A DNA stretch of 64,000 nucleotides from Hylemonella gracilis str. Niagara R (GCF_000600295.1 NZ_JEMG01000001.1:1157062-1221061); one strand, 5' to 3'; counted from the stretch's first letter, positions 16,911 to 24,613 are shown. Notes: generated by a model from the letters alone, not told the origin. Translations and numbers: made by a program.

Positions 16911-17813
16911 TCAGGGAATGGCGGGCGGCGTTGGGACCGTCGTGCTGCCGGTGCGCTGTCCGATGGAAATCGTCCAGAGCTTGGCCCAGGTGCCATCGGC
17001 TTGCAGCTTCTTCAGGAAGGCATTGATGAAAGCCACGCCGTCCGAGCCCTTGGGCAGTCCGATGCCATAGAAGTCCTGCGCCCCAAAGGGCGCGCCGGCC
17101 AGCTTGGCATCGCCGGTTCCGAGGCTCAGGGCGTTGAGCAGCAGTGTGTAGTCCGTCACGTAGGCATCCACTCGCCCCTGGCGCAGTGCGTCGAGCGCTT
17201 CCTGGTGCGTCTGGAACTCTTGCACGACCCCCTTGGGCGCGTACTGCGCCAGGATCGCGGGCCCCGTGGAGCCTGCTTGCGTGGCGACCTTCTTGCCGGC
17301 CAGATCGTTGTAGGACTGGATCGTCTTGTTGTTGGCCTTGACCAGCACGCCGGCCTGCGAGCTGTAGTAAGGCCCCGCGAACGAAATCTTCTCGGCGCGG
17401 GCGGGGGTGATGGAGTAGGTGGCGAGCACCATGTCCACCTGATCGTTGAGGAGTACCTGCTCGCGCGTGGACGAGGTCACCTGACTGAACTGGACCTTGG
17501 CCCCATCGCCCAGGATGTAGCGCGTGATCAGTTGGGCAAGACCTGCGTCGAAGCCGCGGGTCTTGCCGTCTTTCTCGTTGAGCAGCGCGAAAAGATTCGA
17601 GGTTTGCAAGCCACCCAGGCGCAGCGTGCCCGCCTGCTTGATCTTGCGCGCCCAGTTGTTCGATGCAATGGTCGTGGCGCTGGCGACCGGACCCCGCGCA
17701 ATCAGCGCGTCAAACGCCGCCGCATCAATGGGCGTGCCCTGCGCGAAAAGCGAGCCACCTGTGACGATTGCCAGGGTCACCACGGTGGATTTCAGTATGG
17801 ATTTGATCGACAT
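16911..17813 (-). CDS. Amino-acid ABC transporter periplasmic substrate-binding protein
   Basis: 300 residues with a cleavable signal peptide (MSIKSILKSTVVTLAIVTGG...). Family-3 solute-binding features are GTLRLGGLQ, GFDAGLAQLITRYIL, QVDMVLATYSITPARAEKISFAGPYY, DLAGKKVATQAGSTGP and the C-terminal NAFLKKLQADGTWAKLW. The start ATG 17813 has AGAGGA about 7 nt upstream. Such proteins typically bind glutamate, aspartate or related amino acids. First gene of a three-gene operon lacking an ATPase. Confidence 0.9.
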   Translation of the reverse strand: MSIKSILKSTVVTLAIVTGGSLFAQGTPIDAAAFDALIARGPVASATTIASNNWARKIKQAGTLRLGGLQTSNLFALLNEKDGKTRGFDAGLAQLITRYILGDGAKVQFSQVTSSTREQVLLNDQVDMVLATYSITPARAEKISFAGPYYSSQAGVLVKANNKTIQSYNDLAGKKVATQAGSTGPAILAQYAPKGVVQEFQTHQEALDALRQGRVDAYVTDYTLLLNALSLGTGDAKLAGAPFGAQDFYGIGLPKGSDGVAFINAFLKKLQADGTWAKLWTISIGQRTGSTTVPTPPAIP

Positions 17814-18030
17814 GCGGTCCTCTTGAATGGCGTGTTGCGCAATTCAATATACAGCAGGCATGGAAGAAGCGGGTTGCCCGTGGGGTCTGCCCATCCATGT
17901 GGCGAACGGTCTGAGATTGCGGGGGCACTGCGGACTGAGAGGGACAGATCGGGCGTTGGCCAATGAATGACGTGAATGCAGGGCGGATTCAACCGGTCGT
18001 AATCATGTGCTGACTGGCTACTATATGCCG

Positions 18031-18086
18031 CTCTACGCTCTACGCTCTACGCTCTACGCTCTACGCTCTACGCTCTACGCTCTACG
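18031..18086. repeat. Perfect tandem array of the 7-bp unit CTCTACG, eight copies
   Basis: Eight uninterrupted copies of CTCTACG, followed by a partial ninth (ctcg). Because the unit is not a multiple of three, slippage would shift any reading frame crossing it. One plus-strand frame (18007-18207) spans it as a repeating LYALRST peptide but has no Shine-Dalgarno sequence and no resemblance to known proteins, so it is not annotated as a gene. The rest of the gap 17814-18151 holds only the binding-protein promoter region and no supported gene. Confidence 0.9.
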
Positions 18087-18151
18087 CTCGTCGAGAACGC
18101 GGGAGGCGGGCGCTCAGAAACGTCCTTGGTTGGATAGTTGCATCTGCTCCC

Positions 18152-18529
18152 TCAATGACCGCTTCCGGTTCGGCCAACCTGCTCAGACGCGACCTCTGCA
18201 TCGGTAGCACTGAGCGTTTCAAGCTGGACCATAGGCCCTGCCGCAGCACCACCCAACGCCCCGGCAACGGCGCCCACCGTGGCTCCCACCACTCCTCCCA
18301 CTGGTCCTGCAACCACAGTTCCAATGACCACCCCTGTGAAAGTACCAACGATCACGCCGCCGCCAGCCAGCACTGAATTGGCTTCGCGCCTGGCTTCCCC
18401 GGGTTTTTGTGGCACCTGCGCCGCCGGGTCTGGATCCTGGGAAGGAATGCCGTACCCGGGCTTGGCCTGCTTGGAGAGATCCGGGTCGACGGGTACCAGC
18501 GCGGACCGCGGGGTATTGCATGGATTCAT
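18152..18529 (-). CDS. Small glycine-zipper membrane protein, hypothetical
   Basis: 125 residues. A polar N-terminal half (to about residue 50, ending REANSVLAGGG) precedes a Gly/Ala/Val-rich hydrophobic stretch at about 52-95 with repeated GxxxG spacing (VIVGTFTGVVIGTVVAG, GGVVGATVGAVAGALGGAAAG), then a short acidic tail. This is a glycine-zipper type membrane-inserting protein. GAGGAGA lies about 5 nt before the ATG at 18529, which supports translation. Function is unknown. Confidence 0.65.
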   Translation of the reverse strand: MNPCNTPRSALVPVDPDLSKQAKPGYGIPSQDPDPAAQVPQKPGEARREANSVLAGGGVIVGTFTGVVIGTVVAGPVGGVVGATVGAVAGALGGAAAGPMVQLETLSATDAEVASEQVGRTGSGH

Positions 18530-18682
18530 GAGATCTCCTCTGGGACGCAGAACCTGCAGATTGCTGGATTTCGGCCAGAACGATCCGCGGATTGGGTCGA
18601 GATCATTGCGCTCGGAGTAGCTCTAAGTCTGTACGGCCTCACACACCCGGCATTGACCCTTAAGCCAGACATCGGAGTCGAC

Positions 18683-18814
18683 ATGGCAATGAACGCGCGC
18701 ATCAAGGGAGGAGTTCAACCTCGAGAAGGCGATGGGTCCAACATCTCCAAATCCCCGCGAGCCGAGCGAACGAGCCTGACCGACCAACAGGACCAGCGGC
18801 CATTCACGATGTGA
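18683..18814 (+). pseudogene. Damaged paralogue of the small gene at 19505
   Basis: The first 21 residues (MAMNARIKGGVQPREGDGSN) match the start of the intact gene at 19505 (MKQNARITGHVQYREGDGVN), and the DNA agrees over the same stretch. Beyond it, the distance from the shared AACATC to the shared GCGGCCATTC is 66 bp here against 100 bp in the intact copy. That 34-bp difference shifts the frame; in the shifted frame the residues PAAIHDV line up with SAAIPI. The remaining open frame ends at 18814 with an unrelated tail. A decayed tandem duplicate is the simplest reading. Confidence 0.55.
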
Positions 18815-19071
18815 GCCCGCATCATCGATTGTCGTAGTCGCTCAGGTCAGTTCGAAACCTGCCCACCTCTGAGGCCGTGGGTTGCCGCACAGACCATGAG
18901 CTGCTTCGACGTGAAGATTGCCTTGTCCAGCCCGAAACATGTCGCCCGGCGACGCCAGCATGAGGCAGTTCGACGGTTGCAGACATCGCTGAGAACCCCT
19001 CGCAAACGTATTGCCATCGATTGCACAGACTGGGAATGTGCCCCAGATCAACCATCAGGACCTCCATCGCC

Positions 19072-19392
19072 ATGAACCAGAGAACGCCACCTCCCAAGAA
19101 AAGCGACACGGAGTGGTCAGGAAAACGCCCAAGCAAGCGCCAGATCGCCACCCAACCCCGTGGCGCGAAGGCGCCGCTGTCCGTACCGGGTTTGGCGTTG
19201 CCTCACGAACGGGACGAGTCGGCCACAGGAGCGACTGCCGTGAAGCCAGACCCCATGATGCTTCAGGCCCAACGCGATATTGAGGCGGGGTTGGTGGACA
19301 CCGACATGCGTGCGACCCCGGGCGTGGATGCAGCGGCGCGCGCACGCCTTGTGCCCGGTGCAGGCGGAAAGCCCACTTCCAGAAACTTCTGA
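19072..19392 (+). CDS. Small hypothetical protein with PHERDES / DTD motifs
   Basis: 106 residues from ATG 19072 (AGGACC upstream). It is basic and proline-rich at the N-terminus and lacks membrane helices. The segment LPHERDESATGA (about 62-73), then PDPMMLQAQRDIEAGLVDTDMR, is a pattern I recognise from uncharacterised small proteins recurring in Burkholderiales; no function is known. It lies between the damaged and intact copies of a duplicated small gene. Confidence 0.6.
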   Translation: MNQRTPPPKKSDTEWSGKRPSKRQIATQPRGAKAPLSVPGLALPHERDESATGATAVKPDPMMLQAQRDIEAGLVDTDMRATPGVDAAARARLVPGAGGKPTSRNF

Positions 19393-19504
19393 ATGCGTGG
19401 CAACAGGCGCGCACGGCGAGAGGCGCTTTTCGCATGACTGACGATCGGTTCTACCTGTTCTTTCGGTCGTGGCGTGCACTCCGCGCCCAGACAAGGGGGT
19501 CACC

Positions 19505-19729
19505 ATGAAACAGAACGCACGTATTACAGGACACGTTCAGTACCGAGAAGGCGATGGGGTCAACATCACCATTCGACTGGGTCCCTGCGAAGTGCATGTG
19601 GCGGCGCTGGACGTGACGATCAGCTGGACGGAGGGGGACTCGCGCGGGTCAGCGGCCATTCCCATCGCCGATTACAGAAGTCACTTGGCCAGCGGGTCGA
19701 TTCAGACGACTGGCAAGGGCATCACATAG
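19505..19729 (+). CDS. Small conserved hypothetical protein (74 aa)
   Basis: 74 residues with alternating hydrophobic residues (VNITIRLGPCEVHVAALDVTISW, then AAIPIADYRSHLASGSIQTTGKG), suggesting a small all-beta cytoplasmic protein. No signal peptide or known domain is recognised. ATG 19505 is preceded by GGGGGTCACC. A shorter, frameshifted relative lies 0.8 kb upstream (18683), which supports this frame being a real gene family. Confidence 0.6.
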   Translation: MKQNARITGHVQYREGDGVNITIRLGPCEVHVAALDVTISWTEGDSRGSAAIPIADYRSHLASGSIQTTGKGIT

Positions 19730-19764
19730 CTGCCTGAAGTTGGATGGTGCACATTCTCACGGCC

Positions 19765-19980
19765 CTATTGCTCGCCGGCGACAGACGTGAAAATGTTGGT
19801 CAATGCGCAGGACACTGCGCGAGTTTCCTGACCATCAAGGGCGAAGTCACCCAGAGAGACAATCCCTACCAGCCGTTTGTTGCTGTCCATGATGGGCAGC
19901 TGACGCACCTGGAACTGGCCCATCATCCGTGCAGCCCTGCTCGACCGCTGCACTCAGCCTCAAACCGCAATCGCCCGCCA
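19765..19980 (-). pseudogene. CBS-domain protein remnant
   Basis: On the minus strand, residues AARMMGQFQVRQLPIMDSNK followed by RLVGIVSLGDFALDG form the second half of a CBS domain (compare the family pattern M..xQVRRLPVxDxxxRLVGIVSLGD). The preceding expected residues (LSAAVEQ) are found in a different frame, so a frameshift near 19950 is likely, and no N-terminal CBS repeat or start codon follows upstream. The residual open frame is 62 codons ending at TAG 19765. A decayed regulator or signalling protein is inferred. Confidence 0.55.
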
Positions 19981-20131
19981 GAGCGCGACGCACCAACTGC
20001 CCCGGAAGTTTGACATCGACCGCACGAAACGGCTCCAATTGCGTCAGGCGACCTGACGCGGCACCGTCCGGCCATCGGTCAGAGCGTTGTTTGTCACGAA
20101 GGCGCGCACGCAACTTCGGTTTGGAGGTTCT

Positions 20132-20518
20132 ATGACGATCCACACAACGATCCTTTTCATCGGTGTGTTTGCACTCATCCAGGTGCCGCTCACCGTCATG
20201 GTCGGTTACCGACGGGTGCAGACCAACATCCAGTTCCTGGATGGGGGCGATCAGACGCTGCTGCGCAGGATGCGCGCCCATGCCAATTACACGGAGAACG
20301 TGCCCATCGTGCTTCTGGCGATGGCCGCGGCAGAGCATGCGCAGGCCCCGCAATGGTTGTTGTGGGCCGGTGGCGTCAGCCTGCTGGTGGGGCGACTGAT
20401 GCACGCGGCCGTTCTCATTTTGAGGGGTTGGGGCCTGCCCAGGGCCCTCGGCATGATCCTGACCTTTCTGCCCATGCTGACCTTCGGCGGCTGGTGCGTC
20501 GCCCAGGCTTTCAGGTAG
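20132..20518 (+). CDS. MAPEG family membrane protein
   Basis: 128 residues with four predicted membrane helices. The MAPEG signature is RRMRAHANYTENVPIVLLAMAAAE, with a hydrophobic TILFIGVFALIQVPLTVMVGYRR first helix and GRLMHAAVLIL. Members include membrane glutathione transferases and proteins of unknown activity; bacterial YecN-like forms are uncharacterised. ATG 20132 is preceded by TTGGAGG, which fixes the start; the frame is open to 20087. Confidence 0.85.
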   Translation: MTIHTTILFIGVFALIQVPLTVMVGYRRVQTNIQFLDGGDQTLLRRMRAHANYTENVPIVLLAMAAAEHAQAPQWLLWAGGVSLLVGRLMHAAVLILRGWGLPRALGMILTFLPMLTFGGWCVAQAFR

Positions 20519-20694
20519 CCCGCGTCCGCGCCATCGGCCTCTTACCCGCTGCAACACCAGCATCGGGTTGGTCCCGCCAAACCAGAAGCGCTTATCTGGG
20601 TTTCTGTCACAAGATGATGCAGTCAGACGTCTTTCTGGTGAGGGTCGGACATCTCTGTCCCTCTTCATACCTCCCATGAAAGGAAACGTGACTC

Positions 20695-21144
20695 ATGAAT
20701 CGCGCTGTCTGGTTTCAAACATCCCCGGAAGGTGCCAAGGCCGTGACCGTCTTGCACAACTTCACCACGACGGGAACCGCCTTGCCAAGCTTGCTGACGC
20801 ACCTAGTGTTTCTGCGCGTCTCTCAGATCAACGGGTGCGCCCACTGCATCGACATCCACGCCCGGGACCTCGTGGCCGAGGGCATGTCCGTCGACAAGGT
20901 GCTGCTGGTGCCCGTGTGGCATGAGGCGGAGTACCTGTTCTCGGAAAAGGAGCGCGCAGCGCTCGCGTGGGCCGAAGAAGTCACGCGGGTCAACGAAACG
21001 CACGCGTCGGACGAAGCCTATGCCGCCGCGCTCAAGGTGTTCGGCGAAAAGGATCTGGTGGACCTCACCATCACCATCGCGACCATGAATGCCATCAATC
21101 GCATGGGCATCAGTTTTCGCATGAAGCCCAGGGCCAAGGCCTAG
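20695..21144 (+). CDS. Carboxymuconolactone decarboxylase / AhpD-like protein
   Basis: 149 residues. The AhpD core shows LRVSQINGCAHCIDIHARDLVAEG, where CAHC with the following His is the redox pair, then WHEAEYLFSEKERAALAWAEEVTRV and DLTITIATMNAINRMGISF. Members act as peroxidase partners or alkylhydroperoxidase-like enzymes. AAAGGA lies upstream of the ATG. It follows the MAPEG gene on the same strand with a 176-bp gap. Confidence 0.9.
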   Translation: MNRAVWFQTSPEGAKAVTVLHNFTTTGTALPSLLTHLVFLRVSQINGCAHCIDIHARDLVAEGMSVDKVLLVPVWHEAEYLFSEKERAALAWAEEVTRVNETHASDEAYAAALKVFGEKDLVDLTITIATMNAINRMGISFRMKPRAKA

Positions 21145-21277
21145 TTTGTTCGAGTGACTGCACACTTGCAGGCCGATGCATCGCATATCTTTATGCGGTG
21201 CTTGCACGCAAGCGGGATTGACTTCGGTATTTTCTGCTCGGGAATAATCCCGCCCCTTTGAAAATCAGGGGGCAGTC

Positions 21278-21650
21278 ATGGCATTGGAGATCGCGCAAAC
21301 AACACCCACTGCCCATGCAATTGCCGCGATTTTTGAACGCGCACCGGGGTGCCGTGGTGCACGCGGAGTTCCTACGGCGTAGCTTCAACCAAGTCTATGG
21401 CTTGCGTTTTGCCAATGGGGAGCGGGGGTCATCGCCAGGCTTGCTTCGGATCGTCCGCGGGGCCTGCCAAATCTCGAGTACGAAGCCGCGCTGCTCGACC
21501 ATCTGAACGTCCAGGGGCTGCATGGCTTGGCTCGGCTCCACGCGGCTGCCGAGAGTTTTATCGGCCCGCAAAGTTTCTACCGCCATGACCTATCGCATTT
21601 GATCGACACGCCACTGAAGAGGATGTTGAAGGCACCCGCAATGACCGGTG
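21278..21650 (+). pseudogene. Aminoglycoside/choline phosphotransferase (APH)-like gene relic
   Basis: Three pieces in two frames look like the start of an APH-fold kinase. ATG 21278 begins MALEIAQTTPTAHAIAAIFE and stops near 21380. Another frame continues LRRSFNQVYGLRFANGE (about 21370-21420). The first frame then resumes with VIARLASDRPRG, NLEYEAALLDHL and, after what looks like an internal deletion, GLARLHAAAESFIGP and FYRHDLSHLIDTPLKRML. The family pattern (RFADG..V.AR, EYEAALL.HL, LA.LH.AA..F) is recognisable, but the catalytic Brenner-type loop and metal site are absent. Two frameshifts and the missing kinase core make it non-functional. Confidence 0.55.
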
Positions 21651-22005
21651 GGTCGCTGCTTGTAGTGAAGGGCAAAGCAGCGGGGCTCGGATTGCCGTCG
21701 CGGAAAAGCACTGGGGCGTCTTGGAGATTCAAGTCGCTACAGATGGTCTCGTGGTGTAACAAGAAGAACTCGACATGCAGGGATACGTCATTGCCTGCAA
21801 ATTGCTTTCGAAGTTTCCGAGCGCACACCTTTATGGATAAAGACCAAAAGCATCTATCCGCAGAACCATCCCATTGCACGGTCTACGGATGCTTTTTGAA
21901 ACATTTGGCAACCAAAGCTCGTCCAGACTAATACAAGCAGGTATTCCGGCTTGCTATTGCTGTCTCAACTTAAACCAAATAGCCCGGTCGAAGACCTAGG
22001 CTCAT
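21651..22005. other. Gene-free stretch in an AT-richer islet
   Basis: No supported gene is seen here. A start-less reading frame (about 21619-21759) gives a protein-like stretch (RWVAACSEGQSS, then AEKHWGVLEIQVATDGLVV) that ends at TAA. It may be debris of another gene. Base composition is visibly less GC-rich than in the flanking core genes. Confidence 0.4.
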
Positions 22006-22017
22006 AAAGGAGGAAGA

Positions 22018-22923
22018 ATGAAAATCATCCCGGTCGCATCTGCCGAGCGCCCGTTCATTTTTTGCATCACTCTTGCAGCCATGCTGGTGCTTTCAGCGTG
22101 CGGTTCGAACCCCAAAGATTCACCGGCATCACAAAACTCGGCATCAGAAGAAAAGCCAGATCAAAGCAGCAGCGTCAAGCTCTTGGATGAACTTTCTGAA
22201 CGCGATCGCCGGCTTTGCATTTTTGACCGTGCCAAACCACCCGCACAACGCTATCAAGTCATTCAAGCGCTGAAACCCATCTTCAGAGGCATTGGTGTAG
22301 CCACCAATACGGTTTACGTTCCAAAGCTGATTCAACAAGCGACTGAGCTCAATGCCGACGCTCTCATATCCTACGACAGCGTTCTCTACAAAGACACAAT
22401 TGGAGCTCCACATGCATTCGTTACCGGGCAGGCGATCAGGTGGCATCAACCAACCAATCTGTCATGCCAGGAACTCGGCGGAATGACTGCTGAAGAGATG
22501 TTGCAAAAGAACCTTACCTCCGCCGGCAACCCCGTGCTTCCATTCCGCCGAGTTGGGGGGCTCATTGACGCCATGCTCTCGACACCATTGCAGGAGTCTG
22601 GTGTCATTCTTCTGAAGTCATCCAAAGGAAAGCCTCAAAGTGTCGAGGCAGTGAGGGGCGCCATTCTGAAAGCAGCCGCCGATGTACCCTGGACTGTGAA
22701 ACGCGATGAGTCAGGGCAACTTCATCTGCAAAACTCATGGAAGCGCTTCGGCAAGAGCTTTGATCTTGTTCTATCGGTAACTTATGATGCAGAAAGTTTT
22801 GAAGTGAAATACCTCGACAGCAATGGACTTGGTTTTGATCCTAAAACTCGCATCGCTTCCAACGCCGTCAATGATTCGATTGCCAACCTTGTCAAAGGCA
22901 CGGTGAAGGCTTACGCACAGTAA
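22018..22923 (+). CDS. Predicted lipoprotein, uncharacterised
   Basis: 301 residues with a lipoprotein signal: hydrophobic segment FIFCITLAAMLVLSAC with the lipobox Cys at residue 28, then a Ser/Pro/Asn-rich linker. The middle domain (about 55-150) contains GVATNTVYVPKLIQQATELNADALISYD. The C-terminal part (about 205-300) has PWTVKRDESGQLHL, then SVTYDAESFEVKYLDSNGLGFD, a pattern seen in betaproteobacterial lipoproteins of unknown role. AAAGGAGG before the ATG is a strong ribosome-binding site. It is a monocistronic gene closed by a strong terminator. Codon use is less GC-biased than its neighbours, suggesting acquisition. Confidence 0.85.
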   Translation: MKIIPVASAERPFIFCITLAAMLVLSACGSNPKDSPASQNSASEEKPDQSSSVKLLDELSERDRRLCIFDRAKPPAQRYQVIQALKPIFRGIGVATNTVYVPKLIQQATELNADALISYDSVLYKDTIGAPHAFVTGQAIRWHQPTNLSCQELGGMTAEEMLQKNLTSAGNPVLPFRRVGGLIDAMLSTPLQESGVILLKSSKGKPQSVEAVRGAILKAAADVPWTVKRDESGQLHLQNSWKRFGKSFDLVLSVTYDAESFEVKYLDSNGLGFDPKTRIASNAVNDSIANLVKGTVKAYAQ

Positions 22924-22942
22924 TTCTTCTAGTTTCAGAAAA

Positions 22943-22976
22943 GCCGAGCAGTCTCAAATACTGCTCGGCTTTTTTT
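22943..22976 (+). terminator. Rho-independent terminator after the lipoprotein gene
   Basis: A perfect 10-bp stem GCCGAGCAGT / ACTGCTCGGC with a 7-nt loop is followed by seven T. It lies 20 bp after the stop codon. Confidence 0.95.
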
Positions 22977-23134
22977 ATTTCAGTAAATTCAGGTCGGACA
23001 TCGGGCGTCGTAAGCTCGACTGCTACTCAAATTCGGGGGACATCGGGCTTTGCGCCGCACCCACGGAATGGTGGCTCTGGTATCACCAGCCATGAGCGCA
23101 TGGCGCTTGTTTGAAACAGCGGAGTGAAGCGGAC

Positions 23135-24136
23135 ATGAAAGCATTTGTGCTCGACGCCTATGGACCGGGGCGTTTGCTGCGCGCGACGGAACTGCCCGAA
23201 CCCGACTTGCACGACGACGAGGTGCTGGTCGAAGTCCACGCGGCTGGCCTGAACCCCTTGGACGTGAAGATCAGGAGTGGGGCGTTCAAGCTCATCCTGC
23301 CCTATCGCCTGCCGCTGGTGTTGGGGCATGACGTTGCCGGTGTCGTGGTCAAGACAGGGCCAGAGGTTCGGCGGTTCAAGCCGGGTGATGAGGTCTATGC
23401 ACGGGCCGATGATTTCCGCATCGGCAGCCTGGCTGAGTTCATCCCGATCAAGGAAGCGTCGCTGGCGCTCAAGCCGCGCGGCCTCTCCATGGAATCGGCT
23501 GCGGCGGTGCCCCTGGCCGGGTTGACTGCCTGGCAGGCGCTGGTCGAAAGGGCTCGCTTGCAGCGGGGGCAGCGGGTGTTCATTCAGGCCGGTTCTGGCG
23601 GAGTGGGAACCTTCGCCATCCAACTGGCCCGCCATCTGGGTACCACCGTCGCCACCACGGCGAGCGCGGCCAACGCGGCCTTGGTGCGGCGGCTGGGCGC
23701 GGACGTCGTCATCGACTACAAGACCCAGGACATCGAGGAGGTGCTGCACGGCTATGACGTGGTGCTGCACAGTCAGGACACCATGGCGCTCGAGTCATCG
23801 CTGCGCGTGTTGAAACGCGGCGGCACGCTGGTCTCCCTGTCCGGACCGCCCGATCCCGCGTTCGGCCAGGCCATTGCCGCGTCCTGGCCCTTGCGCTTGG
23901 CCGTGCGGCTGCTGAGCGCCGGTGTGCGGCGCCGGGCGCGACACCTGGGGGTGAATTACGCCTTCCTCTTCATGAGGGCGAACGGGCAGCAACTCGGTGA
24001 ACTCACCCAGCTGATCGAGGCCGGGGCCATCCACCCGGAGCTAGACCGCGTTTTTCCGTTCGCATCGACGAATGAGGCCCTGGCCCATGTCGAAGCGGGC
24101 CGTGCCAAGGGCAAGGTGGTCGTCCGGGTGAAGTGA
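23135..24136 (+). CDS. Zinc-independent MDR-family NADPH:quinone oxidoreductase
   Basis: 333 residues from ATG 23135 (GGAG upstream). The N-terminal GroES-like domain has VHAAGLNPLDVKIRSG and LVLGHDVAGVV, and the Rossmann domain has VFIQAGSGGVGTFAIQLARHLG (AxxGGVG nucleotide motif). No catalytic-zinc Cys/His set or structural-zinc Cys cluster is present, placing it with quinone oxidoreductase/zeta-crystallin-type enzymes. These reduce quinones or enones with NADPH. It stands alone downstream of the islet terminator. Confidence 0.92.
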   Translation: MKAFVLDAYGPGRLLRATELPEPDLHDDEVLVEVHAAGLNPLDVKIRSGAFKLILPYRLPLVLGHDVAGVVVKTGPEVRRFKPGDEVYARADDFRIGSLAEFIPIKEASLALKPRGLSMESAAAVPLAGLTAWQALVERARLQRGQRVFIQAGSGGVGTFAIQLARHLGTTVATTASAANAALVRRLGADVVIDYKTQDIEEVLHGYDVVLHSQDTMALESSLRVLKRGGTLVSLSGPPDPAFGQAIAASWPLRLAVRLLSAGVRRRARHLGVNYAFLFMRANGQQLGELTQLIEAGAIHPELDRVFPFASTNEALAHVEAGRAKGKVVVRVK

Positions 24137-24169
24137 GCGTGAGGCCGGCGCGAGGTGGGAAGCGCCGGC

Positions 24170-24243
24170 GGCCGGGTGAGCGGCATTTTGATATCGAAAA
24201 TATACCTGCTATATTGCCGCTACATAAACTTGGAGGCACCACC
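24170..24243. promoter_or_regulatory. Promoter/operator region of the VOC-HxlR pair
   Basis: This AT-rich spacer contains the near-palindrome TTTTGATATCGAAAA (24187-24201), two TATA-like words and GCGGCA...TGCCGC arms bracketing them. A strong GGAGG precedes the VOC start. The HxlR-type protein encoded just downstream is the natural candidate to bind here; this is inference. Confidence 0.45.
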
Positions 24244-24606
24244 ATGTTCAAGCCCGGCATCACCGTCTGGTACAGCGTCAAGGATCTGCAGCGCAGCCTG
24301 GACTTCTACACCCAGAAACTCGGTTTCTCCGTCACTTTCCACGACCCGGAGTCCAGCATGGCCATGGTCGACACCAACACCCCCGGCGTGTTGATCGGTT
24401 TTTCCGAGGCGCAGGAGGTTGTGCCCTCGACTTCGTCCACGGTCTTCGAGGTGCCGGACATCGTGGCGGCGCGCCAGGCCCTGGAAGGCCGGGGCGTGAA
24501 TTTCCAAGGCGAGATCGAGACCGTGCCGGACATGGTGAAGCTCGCCACTTTCACCGACCCCGACGGCCACAGCCTGATGCTGTCGGAAGACCTGACGCAG
24601 TCTTGA
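24244..24606 (+). CDS. VOC superfamily (glyoxalase/bleomycin-resistance fold) protein
   Basis: 120 residues from ATG 24244 with TTGGAGG upstream. Two beta-alpha-beta-beta-beta modules: YSVKDLQRSLDFYTQKLGF and the C-terminal KLATFTDPDGHSLMLSE. It lacks the complete glyoxalase I metal set, so its reaction is unknown; homologues include extradiol-type and resistance proteins. The HxlR-type regulator gene starts 7 bp after its stop, and the two form an operon. Confidence 0.88.
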   Translation: MFKPGITVWYSVKDLQRSLDFYTQKLGFSVTFHDPESSMAMVDTNTPGVLIGFSEAQEVVPSTSSTVFEVPDIVAARQALEGRGVNFQGEIETVPDMVKLATFTDPDGHSLMLSEDLTQS

Positions 24607-24613
24607 CCGCGCC

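Noticed and set aside
18031-18086. Possible CRISPR array
   Set aside because: The 7-bp units have no spacers and no cas genes are nearby.
18007-18207. A 66-codon frame through the heptamer array
   Set aside because: Only the repeat gives it a regular LYALRST peptide. It has no ribosome-binding site and no recognisable family.
18822-19151. A 109-codon minus-strand frame upstream of the PHERDES gene
   Set aside because: It has no ribosome-binding site or family resemblance and overlaps the start of a better-supported gene.
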